Below, piece by piece: positions 16,666-25,026 of a DNA stretch of 64,000 nt. The notes under the pieces were generated by a model, which saw only the letters and a list, made by a program, of their open reading frames with translations, did not search any database and was not told where the DNA came from. A program made the translations under genes and the position numbers. This DNA comes from Paenibacillus sp. 453mf (GTDB lineage: Bacteria; Bacillota; Bacilli; Paenibacillales; Paenibacillaceae). Within the stretch, counting starts at the first letter, position 1. Each line of letters starts with the position of its first letter. The DNA lies in contig NZ_FPAC01000001.1 in NCBI RefSeq assembly GCF_900116105.1, positions 2,036,862 to 2,100,861 of the forward strand. The letters are read 5' to 3'.

Positions 16666-17808
16666 TTAATTTAAATCTCCCACGCGTTCTCTTCTCCACC
16701 GATGCCGCAAGAAAAGAACAACAATCAGTATAAATGCGCCATATAGAAGGGGCTGCAAAATCATCGGATCATATAGGCTCGCGGTTCTTAACAGCATCAT
16801 ATCGAAGAATGGACTAAGCAGCCAAATGACGCAGGGAACGAGGGCTGCAATAATCGTAACGTAATTGCGAGCCAGGCTTGAGATGAGCGCAGTCACTGTG
16901 GTGAACAACAGAAGCAATACGTACAAGAGCCCCATCGTAATCAGGATGAATTCCATGAAGTTTAGATCATACCAATACGGACCCACCCAGCTGTTAAAAT
17001 AGGAGTTAATCGAAATGAAGTAGAACACACTCTTGATCTCATCCGAATAGAGCATGAAGAATGCGGAGAGCTGAACGGCATACAGTATCGTCACCGCCAA
17101 AATTGCCGCTGCCCATTTGATCAGGAAGTGTTTTCGACCTGCTTTGGATGAGTATTGTAAATAGATAACTCCATTGTTGCGATCCTTGATGTACAAGGGG
17201 ATGATAAGGAACATGCTGCTCACCAAGACCAGGATTTGCAGGAACCCAAGCTGAATTCTGTAATTCTCCATTAACTCACCTGAGAAAATAGAAGTAAAAG
17301 TGCCGTCTTGTTCATACTGTTCAACCTTCTTCAGCTGTTCATCATTTAAATCACTGATTGCGGCAGTATTCTTACTCTCATATTGCTCAATAAGACTCTC
17401 TCTAGCCGCTATTTCCCATATCAAGTCGCCGCGCTCTTTGTGATTATAGATATAACTATTGACTTCAAATGGCAGGATTCCTTCGCCTGATTTTTGCTTG
17501 AATTCCTCAAAAGAACTGACCCTGTATTCCTTGAAGTAAGGATCTGATTTGATAAGCTGGTCTGCCGTCTGCTCCAGCTCCGTTAACTGCTGCTTAAAAT
17601 CCTCAAATTCTTCTTTATCCATACGCTCTCCGTACTGCCCGAGCATCTGTATCGTCACATGGTGCATGTCTCCATCCGGTCTGCCATTAGGAAAATGTTT
17701 AAATGAAAATTCCAAGTACATGAAATAAAAAATCACATGGAACAAAGCAAGAAAAACAAGCACCTTACGATTAAAAATCTTCCGCAGCTCATACCCTATT
17801 AACTTCAC
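16666..17808 (-). CDS. ABC-2 type transporter permease (second subunit)
   Basis: 380 residues. An N-terminal helix (VLVFLALFHVIFYFMYLEF, about 15-33) is followed by a large extracytoplasmic loop (about 35-195) and five or six helices at the C-terminal end, the layout of ABC-2 permeases with an outside domain. The start MKLIGYELRKIF resembles the other permease's MWGIKGYELRKVL, so the two are diverged paralogues that likely form a heterodimer. It lies 15 bases downstream of its partner. No homology to a named exporter is evident. Role with the ATPase: export or sensing of a membrane-active compound (inference). Confidence 0.85.
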   Translation of the reverse strand: MKLIGYELRKIFNRKVLVFLALFHVIFYFMYLEFSFKHFPNGRPDGDMHHVTIQMLGQYGERMDKEEFEDFKQQLTELEQTADQLIKSDPYFKEYRVSSFEEFKQKSGEGILPFEVNSYIYNHKERGDLIWEIAARESLIEQYESKNTAAISDLNDEQLKKVEQYEQDGTFTSIFSGELMENYRIQLGFLQILVLVSSMFLIIPLYIKDRNNGVIYLQYSSKAGRKHFLIKWAAAILAVTILYAVQLSAFFMLYSDEIKSVFYFISINSYFNSWVGPYWYDLNFMEFILITMGLLYVLLLLFTTVTALISSLARNYVTIIAALVPCVIWLLSPFFDMMLLRTASLYDPMILQPLLYGAFILIVVLFLRHRWRRERVGDLN

Positions 17809-17823
17809 GCATCACTCCTCCTT

Positions 17824-19101
17824 TCACAGCCCCTGCTTTCGAAATTTGAGCATAGATAAGAGAACCCCAAATGCCAGCAGGGTAGTCCAGCTCATGAGCG
17901 TAATAAGTTCATACCATTTGTACGTGCGAAAGATCGATTGACCCATGAACATATATTGGGCTTCCAATATCATATGGAACGGGTTAAATACAGTGGCCAG
18001 GATCAAAAAGTGATCTGACGGAATAAATGACCGCCATCCAACAATGATTCCTAAACATAGAGCAAAGACCGCAAATACAAAGTAACTGTTCCTTACAAAA
18101 ATCGAAATAATGAACGCCAGGCTGCTAAACATCAGCTGAGCAATCACAAAAATAAGGATGACCAGCAGTAAATATTGTAAGAAGCTTAAATCCCACCACG
18201 GGATATAAGGGAAGTTCTTGTCGGATACAAATATGCTGCTCATGGACACATTCCACAGCCCTGAATAATCTGCCATTATAAAATAGACTCCCAAACTCGC
18301 TGTAATCAGGAGCACACCTGAGATGAACGAGCCGGTTAATGAGGCGGCGAGCTTATCTCGCATCAGCTTGCGGCCTCTGCGAGTCGAATAGACGACATGC
18401 TCGCTGCGATGCTCTGTTTCGTATTTACAGATCATGCCTGAGATCAGCACCGCAAGCACCATCATCTCAATGGCGATCCCACCAAAGAGAGTTTCGAACA
18501 ACTTGGAATGCATGCGGTACATGTCCCCATCAAAAAACAACTGCTTATGCTCTTCATTGTCTATTAATTCCACCAGCCGCTCTCCAAGAGCAGCAAACTG
18601 TGTCCGTATATATTCAGCGGGACTGCCTGAAACACCATACAGCTCCATTGCGCCCTCCGCATAGGCCTGTACATCCAGCTGATTGTAGACGGTATCTGCG
18701 GTTTGTGACTTCGTATAATAATGCTCAATCAGCCTCGCTTGATGGAACATCTGCAGCTCTTCATCATCGTATAAACCAGGCTGATTGTATACATATTTCG
18801 TCAGATTATCCTGCTCGAAAAAGCTCGCTGCCGTTTCATAACTTTGCTCCGTTCTTGATTCAGTTACTGTATTCATTTCACCCAGCAATTCATGTGCCTT
18901 CTGACCCAGACCCGCAAGAGCGGCTTCATCCATTTCCACTCCGTATGCTGCCGCAAGCTCATTAACGAGCTTTAAATCCTCCTTAATATACGTCACCGGC
19001 CAGATCAGAAACACATTCCACAGAATGAAAATAACGAGCAGGATAGGAAAAACAGGCGCTTTCAGCACTTTTCTCAGTTCATAACCTTTAATGCCCCACA
19101 T
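17824..19101 (-). CDS. ABC-2 type transporter permease (first subunit)
   Basis: About 425 residues: helix near the N-terminus (VFPILLVIFILWNVFLIWPV), long extracytoplasmic loop (about 40-215), then a cluster of helices from about residue 220. The frame is open to TTG 19119, but AGGAG nine bases before ATG 19101 and similarity to the partner's N-terminus (GYELRK) favour 19101. The gene then overlaps the ATPase gene by 14 bases, a sign of translational coupling. Part of the sigma-factor/ABC operon. Confidence 0.85.
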   Translation of the reverse strand: MWGIKGYELRKVLKAPVFPILLVIFILWNVFLIWPVTYIKEDLKLVNELAAAYGVEMDEAALAGLGQKAHELLGEMNTVTESRTEQSYETAASFFEQDNLTKYVYNQPGLYDDEELQMFHQARLIEHYYTKSQTADTVYNQLDVQAYAEGAMELYGVSGSPAEYIRTQFAALGERLVELIDNEEHKQLFFDGDMYRMHSKLFETLFGGIAIEMMVLAVLISGMICKYETEHRSEHVVYSTRRGRKLMRDKLAASLTGSFISGVLLITASLGVYFIMADYSGLWNVSMSSIFVSDKNFPYIPWWDLSFLQYLLLVILIFVIAQLMFSSLAFIISIFVRNSYFVFAVFALCLGIIVGWRSFIPSDHFLILATVFNPFHMILEAQYMFMGQSIFRTYKWYELITLMSWTTLLAFGVLLSMLKFRKQGL

Positions 19102-19987
19102 AGACTTCATCTCCTGCAAGGTTCACCTCATCCTGATAAGTGTATATGAATACATCTTCAAGGCTTGGTACCACTTTACTCGAGACTATATCCGGCTCAC
19201 CTGCTTCATATAAGAAGCGAACCTTCAGCCTGCCGAGCTCCTGTTTCTCGGACAAGATCAAATATCTGTCTTTCAGTGCTTCAGCCTCTTCATAGCTCAG
19301 CTCCGTCTCGTAAACCTTGCCTTCAAGACGTCCGCACAAGGACTCAACGCTCTCCTTATACAGCAAACGCCGATCCTTGATCATCAATATTTCGTTTGCG
19401 ATGAGCTCTACATCAGACACAATATGTGTAGATAAAATAATAATTCGATCACGCGCCAGCCGGGTAAGCAAATTCCGGAATCTCACCCGCTCCTTCGGGT
19501 CAAGCCCTGCCGTTGGTTCGTCCAGAATCAGAATTTCAGGATCATTCAGCATCGCTTGCGCAATACCGACTCTCTGTATCATCCCACCCGAAAATTTCTT
19601 CATCTTCTTATTTTTCACACTCTCTAGTGCTACAAGCGACAGTAATTCATTAATCTTGACGGCTGCTTGTGCCCTTTCCATCCCTTTTAGAGCAGCGATG
19701 TAGTGCAGATATTGCACAGGTGTGTCATTCTTATAGTATCCGAACTGCTGCGGCAAATAGCCGAGTATATCGCGGTATCTCTCGCCCATCTGCACGATAT
19801 CCTCTCCTCCATACAGGATCTCGCCTTTCGTTGGAAAAAGAAGCGTAGTCAGCATTTTGATCAATGTCGTTTTGCCCGCTCCGTTTGGAGCCAGCAGACC
19901 GTATACCCCATTGGCAAGCTCACAGCTGATCTCCTCCAGCGCAGTAAAAGCGCCGAATTTCTTAGTAACTTGATTAATGGTTAGCAT
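19088..19987 (-). CDS. ABC transporter ATP-binding protein
   Basis: 299 residues. Walker A is APNGAGKTT (about 33-41), the Q-loop YLPQQFGYY follows, the signature is FSGGMIQRVGIA (about 134-145), Walker B is ILILDEPTAGLDP and the switch histidine is in LSTHIVSDVE. The final 80 residues form an extra C-terminal region typical of drug- or lantibiotic-type export ATPases. It overlaps the downstream permease gene and is 3 bases after the membrane-protein gene. Together with two ABC-2 permeases it makes a complete exporter. Confidence 0.95.
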   Translation of the reverse strand: MLTINQVTKKFGAFTALEEISCELANGVYGLLAPNGAGKTTLIKMLTTLLFPTKGEILYGGEDIVQMGERYRDILGYLPQQFGYYKNDTPVQYLHYIAALKGMERAQAAVKINELLSLVALESVKNKKMKKFSGGMIQRVGIAQAMLNDPEILILDEPTAGLDPKERVRFRNLLTRLARDRIIILSTHIVSDVELIANEILMIKDRRLLYKESVESLCGRLEGKVYETELSYEEAEALKDRYLILSEKQELGRLKVRFLYEAGEPDIVSSKVVPSLEDVFIYTYQDEVNLAGDEVYVGH

Positions 19988-19990
19988 GAA

Positions 19991-20761
19991 TTATCTATAG
20001 CCTCCTGCCTGCTGTAATTGAAATAATTGCTTCAGATGCCGAACATACAACAAGAAGCCCATAATCGCGATAAACCCGTAAACAAGGAGTGGAATTTGGT
20101 TCAGCACCTGCTCGAAGACTGGACCTAGCCCCAATGAGAGCAGCACATTAGCGCTGATCCAGCTCATCCCAGCGACAAGCCAAGACCATCTTGACTTCAC
20201 ATGCAGCTGGAAGGACATGAACAAGGCTGAAAATATAAACAGTGAGCTGGCTGACATGAGGATGCTTCTTGCTACATCAAATCCTTCAATCTGTACAGCA
20301 ATCATCATAATCGAGAGCAGGTTAGCGGCAAGGCTGATCAGGCTGAATATGAGCATCCGAAATGCAGCCAGCTGATGGACACTGTATTTGCACACCATCT
20401 CTGTTTCGTAGGTGCTCTTCGTACGAAGCTGAACGAAAAACATTACCGCAATCGTAAAATACAGCATAGGCGACATCGTAAAAATGAGAACAGATATGGA
20501 CCATGCTGAGGCTGAATTTGGCTGGTCCCCGGCGGCATAGCCGAACAACACCATGATGAGAAGTCCAAGAAGGGTGATCAGCGCAATCTCTGCTCGATCC
20601 TTGAACAGCACCCGCGCTCCCAGCTGACGCGCCATATCCATCAGCCCCCTCGCCAGGGATGGTTTGGGCATCAATCCTCTGGTTACGATGTAATCAACCT
20701 CGATAGGGATGGCTTCCTCTTCCGGAAAATCAATATAGAACGGCTTCTCATTATTAGACAT
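19991..20761 (-). CDS. Six-helix membrane protein, candidate ECF sigma regulator
   Basis: 256 residues: a cytoplasmic N-terminus of about 70 residues (rich in acidic and basic residues, PEEEAIPIEVDYIVTRG), then about six membrane helices beginning ALITLLGLLIMVLF. There is no HxxxCxxC zinc anti-sigma motif. It overlaps the sigma-factor gene by 8 bases and precedes the ABC ATPase by 3. Position and the soluble N-terminus suggest a membrane partner that restrains the sigma factor, or a third membrane subunit of the transporter. I do not recognise a named family. Confidence 0.7.
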   Translation of the reverse strand: MSNNEKPFYIDFPEEEAIPIEVDYIVTRGLMPKPSLARGLMDMARQLGARVLFKDRAEIALITLLGLLIMVLFGYAAGDQPNSASAWSISVLIFTMSPMLYFTIAVMFFVQLRTKSTYETEMVCKYSVHQLAAFRMLIFSLISLAANLLSIMMIAVQIEGFDVARSILMSASSLFIFSALFMSFQLHVKSRWSWLVAGMSWISANVLLSLGLGPVFEQVLNQIPLLVYGFIAIMGFLLYVRHLKQLFQLQQAGGYR

Positions 20762-21314
20762 CGCTATTCACCTCCAGCTGCTTTTTTATTTTGCGAATCA
20801 TCGTGTAATATTTGGATTTCACCGTGGATTCCGGGAGCAGCAGCATGTCCGCAATTTCTAGAAACGTATATTCACCAAAGATCTTCAGCCTGAAGATTGA
20901 CTGGCTGCCCGGCTCCAATTCACTGACAACTTGCATAATGTTCATGACTTCCTCTCTGTTCTCCACACGGATCGTAAAATCCTCAGGTTCAGGAATGACA
21001 TATCGTTCCTCCTCTATCGGTTCTGTTGATCGACGATAGCGGTAGGCCCTGGACCGGTAATAATCAATCACTCGATTAGTGGCAATCCGATACAGCCAGG
21101 TACGAAAAGAAGCTCTCTTCCCGTCAAAATAATGAATGGACTGCAGCATGGAAATGAATATTTCCTGTGTCAGGTCCATCGACTGCTCCTTGTCCATCGT
21201 CTGTTTATAAACGTAGCTGTAGATTTCCTTGTAATAAGATGATACAAGCTTACCCGCCGCGGCTTTATTCGATTGTTTCTTGATCTGCATGATCCACTGT
21301 TTCTCAGATTCCAT
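20754..21314 (-). CDS. ECF-type RNA polymerase sigma factor
   Basis: About 186 residues, normal for the group. Region 2 (about 25-95) shows SYVYKQTMDKEQSMDLTQEI and FRTWLYRIATNRVIDYYR; region 4 (about 130-180) shows a helix-turn-helix FGEYTFLEIADMLLLPESTV. ATG 21314 has GGAG ten bases upstream; TTG 21320 is too close. It is the first gene of the ABC operon. ECF factors direct RNA polymerase to stress or signal promoters and often drive their own operon. An AAAC ... CGAAC pair upstream near 21370 could be its own promoter, but I cannot confirm spacing. Confidence 0.92.
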   Translation of the reverse strand: MESEKQWIMQIKKQSNKAAAGKLVSSYYKEIYSYVYKQTMDKEQSMDLTQEIFISMLQSIHYFDGKRASFRTWLYRIATNRVIDYYRSRAYRYRRSTEPIEEERYVIPEPEDFTIRVENREEVMNIMQVVSELEPGSQSIFRLKIFGEYTFLEIADMLLLPESTVKSKYYTMIRKIKKQLEVNSDV

Positions 21315-21446
21315 AAACAAAGCGCTCCATTCCTATCAAACCGGTTCGTTTTATATATGCGTAGTTCGTGTCCAGATAGTTTGACACAAGTTTATATATA
21401 TTCTTGATTAAAGCAACAAAAGGTATTATAAAATGGATTCTCATGC

Positions 21447-21494
21447 ACAAAAAAAGCTGTTCTCAAATATTCAAGACTACTTGAAAACAGCTGT
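21447..21494 (-). terminator. Intrinsic terminator of the marR-dehalogenase operon
   Basis: Minus-strand stem AGCTGTTTTCAA / TTGAGAACAGCT with a 14-base loop and seven T residues after it. It lies about 100 bases after the stop codon at 21598, so the mRNA has a longish 3' end. Confidence 0.85.
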
Positions 21495-21597
21495 ATGAGT
21501 AACATTAGGTTGAGCGAGAACCTCACTTGCTTCTTATAGTAAGAATGTATATTCGATAGTTTCACCATCGAAATTAGACAAGCCTTACATTGAAGGG

Positions 21598-22476
21598 TTA
21601 ATTTAATTCTCGGAGCCATTCGGCTAGCGTTTTGCCAACTTCATCAGGTGCGTCTTCTTGAGGATAGTGTCGGCCTGAGACGGTTACTTCTGTCTGTGAT
21701 GGCCATGTGCGGCAATAATCGATGTGGGATTGTGGCAATAAGCCGGGGTCGCATTGGATGAATAGTTTGGGAACAGGGCTGTGCGCCATCCATTCTCCAT
21801 TGTCAGTTACGATTTCGGGAACATCGGTTGGATCTCCAATAAACGGAAGCTGTCTGGCCCAGCTGAGCATGGGACGGCGGCTTTCGCCAGCTTCCAGAAA
21901 CGGCCTCCGGTACTGAGCTGTTTCTTCATCCGTCAGCTTGCGCAATATGTTGACCGGCAGGTTAAACTCGATGAACGAATTTTGCTCGAGAACCATCTGC
22001 TCCCCTTCCGGCGTTCGGAGTTTTTGAAAAATTTGACGTCCAGTTTCCGGCATTTCACTCCAGCTGCGCGGTTTAATAATGCCCTCCATATGAGCGATAC
22101 CTTTGACTGCGTCGGGATGCCGTCTACTCCAATCGAAGCCCAGCACCGATCCCCAATCGTGCACCACAAATGTTACACAATCGCTAACGCCCAGCTGTAC
22201 GAGCAGCTCATCCAGGTAGCGGCGATGCTCGGCATAGGTATAAGCGTCAGGTCCGCTGTCTGGAAGCTTCGCGGAATCGCCCATACCGATAAGATCAGGC
22301 GCGATGCAGCGGCCGAACTTTCGGGCATAAGGAATAATGTTGCGCCAGAGATACGAGGATGCCGGATTGCCGTGCAGGAATACGATCGGGTCACCGCTTC
22401 CTTCGTCCACATAGGCCATCTCTAATCCCAATACTTGAATACGCTTTTTCTCATAAGGAAACACCTCATTAATCAT
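21598..22476 (-). CDS. Haloalkane dehalogenase-like alpha/beta hydrolase
   Basis: 292 residues, the family's usual length. The halide-stabilising HGNP motif (HGNPASSYLWRNI, about 35-47), nucleophile Asp in HDWGSVLGF (about 105) with the following Trp, the acidic residue in MEGI (about 129), and the catalytic His in SGRHYPQED (about 268) reproduce the Asp/His/Glu + Asn/Trp pattern of class II haloalkane dehalogenases. These hydrolyse carbon-halogen bonds. Substrate remains unproven, and some family members act as esterases or epoxide hydrolases. ATG 22476 is chosen over GTG 22488 because GGTGAG is 7 bases upstream. It overlaps no other gene but is one base after the DUF5519 stop region. Confidence 0.8.
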   Translation of the reverse strand: MINEVFPYEKKRIQVLGLEMAYVDEGSGDPIVFLHGNPASSYLWRNIIPYARKFGRCIAPDLIGMGDSAKLPDSGPDAYTYAEHRRYLDELLVQLGVSDCVTFVVHDWGSVLGFDWSRRHPDAVKGIAHMEGIIKPRSWSEMPETGRQIFQKLRTPEGEQMVLEQNSFIEFNLPVNILRKLTDEETAQYRRPFLEAGESRRPMLSWARQLPFIGDPTDVPEIVTDNGEWMAHSPVPKLFIQCDPGLLPQSHIDYCRTWPSQTEVTVSGRHYPQEDAPDEVGKTLAEWLRELN

Positions 22477-22477
22477 G

Positions 22478-22801
22478 TTACATCTCACCCTTCCTTTTCA
22501 TTTGATCATATTTTAATCGTGAGATTTCAATGGCGTTAGCCATGTCTTGCTCGGTATTTAAATAGACGGATACCCAGCCTGAAGCGGGATACATATGATG
22601 TGGACTTGCCTTGCCCTCTTCAATCCACCGATCACGTTCGGGTCTCGATAGCAGCAAGTCGTACAAGCGATTGCCGTGAAGATGTCCGATTTCCGTTCCG
22701 TCCAGCTGAAATTCCACACCACCGAATCGATGGGGATGCTCTGTCACACCAGGCCATGACAGCAGCACTTCCTTCAAGTCTGTTCCCTCATACCTGCTCA
22801 T
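22478..22801 (-). CDS. DUF5519 (luciferase-like alpha/beta) small protein
   Basis: 107 residues containing FGGVEFQLDGTEIGHLHG and SPHHMYPASGWVSVYL, the conserved pieces of the small DUF5519/'luciferase' domain. The name is historical; activity is unknown. No signal peptide or membrane helix. Shine-Dalgarno AGGAG lies in the 3' end of the MarR gene, and the ATG follows its stop by one base, so translation is probably coupled. Its place between a MarR regulator and a dehalogenase-like hydrolase suggests a joint response to a small molecule (inference). Confidence 0.78.
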   Translation of the reverse strand: MSRYEGTDLKEVLLSWPGVTEHPHRFGGVEFQLDGTEIGHLHGNRLYDLLLSRPERDRWIEEGKASPHHMYPASGWVSVYLNTEQDMANAIEISRLKYDQMKRKGEM

Positions 22802-22802
22802 T

Positions 22803-23261
22803 TTATAGCTCCTCCTGCTCTGTCAGATTACGAAGCACGATTTTCAGCAAACTAACTAACAAGTCATATTCCTCGTCGGTAATGCCTTTTCGAGTTTTGT
22901 TCTTAACACGGCCTAGCGCCTCCTGAACCTTCGGCACCACTTCACGCCCTGCATCTGTTAAGTAAAGCAGATGATAGCGGTTGTCGGCGGGATCGACCTC
23001 CCTCCGAACGTAACCTTCTGCTTCAAGCTTCGCAATCGCTTTAGCGGTTGTGGTTTTGTCAATGAGCAGCTTCTCGCTTAGCTTCTTCTGCGTAATGGGC
23101 TCCTGAAAAGCAATCGCCATCAAAAAAATATACTGCCCGCTTCCAATTCGATATGGCGCGAGCTCGGCTGAAATCAACACCTGCATGTGCCGATAGATGG
23201 CGGAGATGTATTGCCCATGGGATTCCGTCGAGTTTTCATTTTGTTTCCAGTGCTCACTCAC
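22803..23261 (-). CDS. MarR-family transcriptional regulator
   Basis: 152 residues from GTG 23261, with AGGGGGAG just upstream (the open frame reaches 23294 without a better site). The winged helix is visible: ITQKKLSEKLLIDKTTTAKAIAKLEAEGYVRREVDPADNRYHLLYLTDAG (helix-turn-helix then wing, about 55-105), flanked by dimer helices. MarR proteins repress operons until a small, often phenolic or lipophilic, ligand binds. It is the first gene of a three-gene operon, and two copies of an 18-bp repeat overlap its promoter, so it probably represses itself. Confidence 0.92.
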   Translation of the reverse strand: MSEHWKQNENSTESHGQYISAIYRHMQVLISAELAPYRIGSGQYIFLMAIAFQEPITQKKLSEKLLIDKTTTAKAIAKLEAEGYVRREVDPADNRYHLLYLTDAGREVVPKVQEALGRVKNKTRKGITDEEYDLLVSLLKIVLRNLTEQEEL

Positions 23262-23282
23262 ATGATCTCCCCCTTTAATAGG

Positions 23283-23337
23283 ATGGTATTGCAACTAATT
23301 ACATCATATGCGTAATATAATGGTATTGCAACTAATT
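23283..23337 (-). promoter_or_regulatory. MarR operon promoter with duplicated operator
   Basis: Minus-strand promoter: -35 TTGCAA at 23326-23331, 17-base spacer, -10 TATGAT at 23303-23308. The 18-bp sequence ATGGTATTGCAACTAATT occurs twice in direct orientation (23283-23300 and 23320-23337), 37 bp apart. One copy covers the -35 element; the other lies just downstream of the -10, over the start region. This is the expected layout for auto-repression by the MarR protein. Confidence 0.7.
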
Positions 23338-23477
23338 TTTTTCTCATTTTTATATAATTTGGTTTGTCCGTTTACTGTACTATGTATTATTTCGAGGTCT
23401 GAAATCAGGGAGCCTTGTAGGTCGTTCCATTTAGTACTGTTTCTCTCAATAATCACTCGGAGTGTAATAACCTATTA

Positions 23478-23506
23478 TAAAAAGAGACACAGCGATTGTG
23501 TCTCTT
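23478..23506 (-). terminator. Intrinsic terminator of the three-gene unknown operon
   Basis: Stem AAGAGACACA / TGTGTCTCTT with a 5-base loop and TTTTTATAA on the minus strand, seven bases after the stop codon at 23513. Confidence 0.88.
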
Positions 23507-23512
23507 AAGTCT

Positions 23513-24013
23513 TTAGGTTGCCGCATTCGCAGCATTATTCTGCCTGATCTGAATAGAGTGAACACCCATCACGACTGCGATCCATTCATAAGAATCCACT
23601 TCATTTGATCGGTTATCCAGGCGATACGAGCCAGGACCGAAGAAGCCGGAGGTTATTGTAAATGTTGCAGCTACGCTCCCCGATTCATCCTCAATCGTAT
23701 ATTCTTTGGAGAAGGCTGGAGAAGTGATGGAATAGATTCCTCTTGAACCGGCATGATATTCGAATTTTTTAGTAAAGAAACTCATCTTGGCCCTAACGAT
23801 TCCAATAATCTCTTCTCCCGGATCCATCACATTCCACTTACTCGAGAAGGCACGAAATTTGCCCGAATATATTAAATCCCTGGATGGTCCATAAATATCC
23901 AGAGAACTGCCAAAAGCACTCTTCAAATCAATGCTTCCGGCTTCCTGGCCTGTATCGTCCACAATTTCTGTCATACCCGAGCTGAAAAAGTTATTCCTGA
24001 AATAAAGCTCCAT
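23513..24013 (-). CDS. LURP-one/Tubby C-terminal-like (YxjI-type) protein
   Basis: 166 residues with the repeated strand pattern of the LURP-one (DUF567) beta-barrel: GSIDLKSAFGSSLDIYG, EIIGIVRAKMSFF, YTIEDESGSVAATFTITSGFFG and YRLDN. The family is related to Tubby C-terminal domains and plasma-membrane scramblases; bacterial roles are not known. No signal peptide. Last gene of an operon with two unknown genes (28-base gap upstream). GAGGGGGAAG sits before the ATG. Confidence 0.7.
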   Translation of the reverse strand: MELYFRNNFFSSGMTEIVDDTGQEAGSIDLKSAFGSSLDIYGPSRDLIYSGKFRAFSSKWNVMDPGEEIIGIVRAKMSFFTKKFEYHAGSRGIYSITSPAFSKEYTIEDESGSVAATFTITSGFFGPGSYRLDNRSNEVDSYEWIAVVMGVHSIQIRQNNAANAAT

Positions 24014-24041
24014 TCCGCTTCCCCCTCAGAACTCAGATTAC

Positions 24042-24674
24042 TTAGATCCAGTCATACTTCTCACTCATCCGCTGATGAAAGGCATGGTCCGGATTCTGCT
24101 CGATCACCTTCTGAATGGCCTGCTTCCACGATTTTTGAATATCTGTGGGCTTATCCTTTGTAATGGACTGCTTGCTCATAACATTCTTGAGATAGACCAG
24201 ATCCTCTTGCAGGCGATCCAAATCCTTCAAAAGAAGCTGATGTGATTTATGACTCAGGTGATTTGCCGATTCCAACGGCTGCAAGATGTCACTCTCAACA
24301 TATTGATGATAGTCCTGCAAGAGATTTGCCATCACCCGGGTGGATGCACTGTCTTGCTGCCTGAAAAAGGGCTCCATCTGGGATAACGACCTGCCACCCT
24401 GTTCAAGATTACGTGCTGCCTGATCAAGCCGATTCACAACCTGATCTGTCTCCACGAAGTCACCTGTCTTAAGCTTCTCTGTCAAATAAGCAATATCCTC
24501 TAACGGCAAAGAGAACCCTTTGCTAACCGCTTCATTCCATAACCTTTCGTTCGTTTCCGTTTGCGCCTCCTTGTAGTCCATAAGGCTAATATTCAGCGCT
24601 GCGCTCGCAACGAGCAGGATCGATAGCAATCCTATGATCAGTTTACTCGTCTGTTTTTTCCAAAAATACTTCAT
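24042..24674 (-). CDS. Membrane-anchored helical protein of unknown function
   Basis: 210 residues. One N-terminal membrane helix (IIGLLSILLVASAALNISL, about 13-31) with a positively charged start, so the rest probably faces outside. The remainder is almost all helix, with long runs of charged and glutamine residues (NRLDQAARNLEQGGRSL and KDLDRLQEDLVYLKNV) suggestive of a coiled coil. No known domain recognised. GGGGGAAG precedes the ATG. It lies 16 bases after a small hypothetical gene and 28 bases before a LURP-one gene; the three look like one operon. Confidence 0.75.
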   Translation of the reverse strand: MKYFWKKQTSKLIIGLLSILLVASAALNISLMDYKEAQTETNERLWNEAVSKGFSLPLEDIAYLTEKLKTGDFVETDQVVNRLDQAARNLEQGGRSLSQMEPFFRQQDSASTRVMANLLQDYHQYVESDILQPLESANHLSHKSHQLLLKDLDRLQEDLVYLKNVMSKQSITKDKPTDIQKSWKQAIQKVIEQNPDHAFHQRMSEKYDWI

Positions 24675-24690
24675 ATGACTTCCCCCTCAC

Positions 24691-25026
24691 TTAAGACATT
24701 CCTGGATGTTTGTAGTACTCAATCATCTTAATGAACTGTATTGAATAAGCATTCTCCACCTCGTTAAGAGAATACAATTTCCCTTCCAACTCCTTAAGTG
24801 CAAACACATAATCATGTCTGACATCATCCATTGCCGGTTTGCCTATGTATTGGCCCTCGTAATCTTTAAATTGGTCCTTAAATGCGGTGTCAAACATCAA
24901 TCGATGCTTAAATGATGCGTGCACAAAAGCGTTAACCAGCACCAAAGTATTGTCAGTCTTGTCGATGACAAGGTAAATATTGCCGCGATTATCCTCAATA
25001 AGATCTTTATTGATTTGAATATCCAT
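24691..25026 (-). CDS. Hypothetical protein, first gene of a three-gene operon
   Basis: 111 residues, soluble, no signal or membrane segment. The N-terminus (IEDNRGNIYLVIDKTDNTLVLVN) looks like beta strands, the C-terminus like helices. I do not recognise a family. AAAGGGAG before ATG 25026 and co-directional close neighbours support a real gene. Confidence 0.72.
   Translation of the reverse strand: MDIQINKDLIEDNRGNIYLVIDKTDNTLVLVNAFVHASFKHRLMFDTAFKDQFKDYEGQYIGKPAMDDVRHDYVFALKELEGKLYSLNEVENAYSIQFIKMIEYYKHPGMS

Noticed and set aside
18339-18965. A 208-codon plus-strand open frame opposite the ABC permease gene
   Set aside because: No ribosome site, atypical arginine/histidine/serine-rich composition, and the opposite strand holds a clear permease in a coherent operon.
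21781-22425. A 214-codon plus-strand open frame opposite the dehalogenase-like gene
   Set aside because: It mirrors a gene with all its catalytic motifs and has no start signal or recognisable domain.
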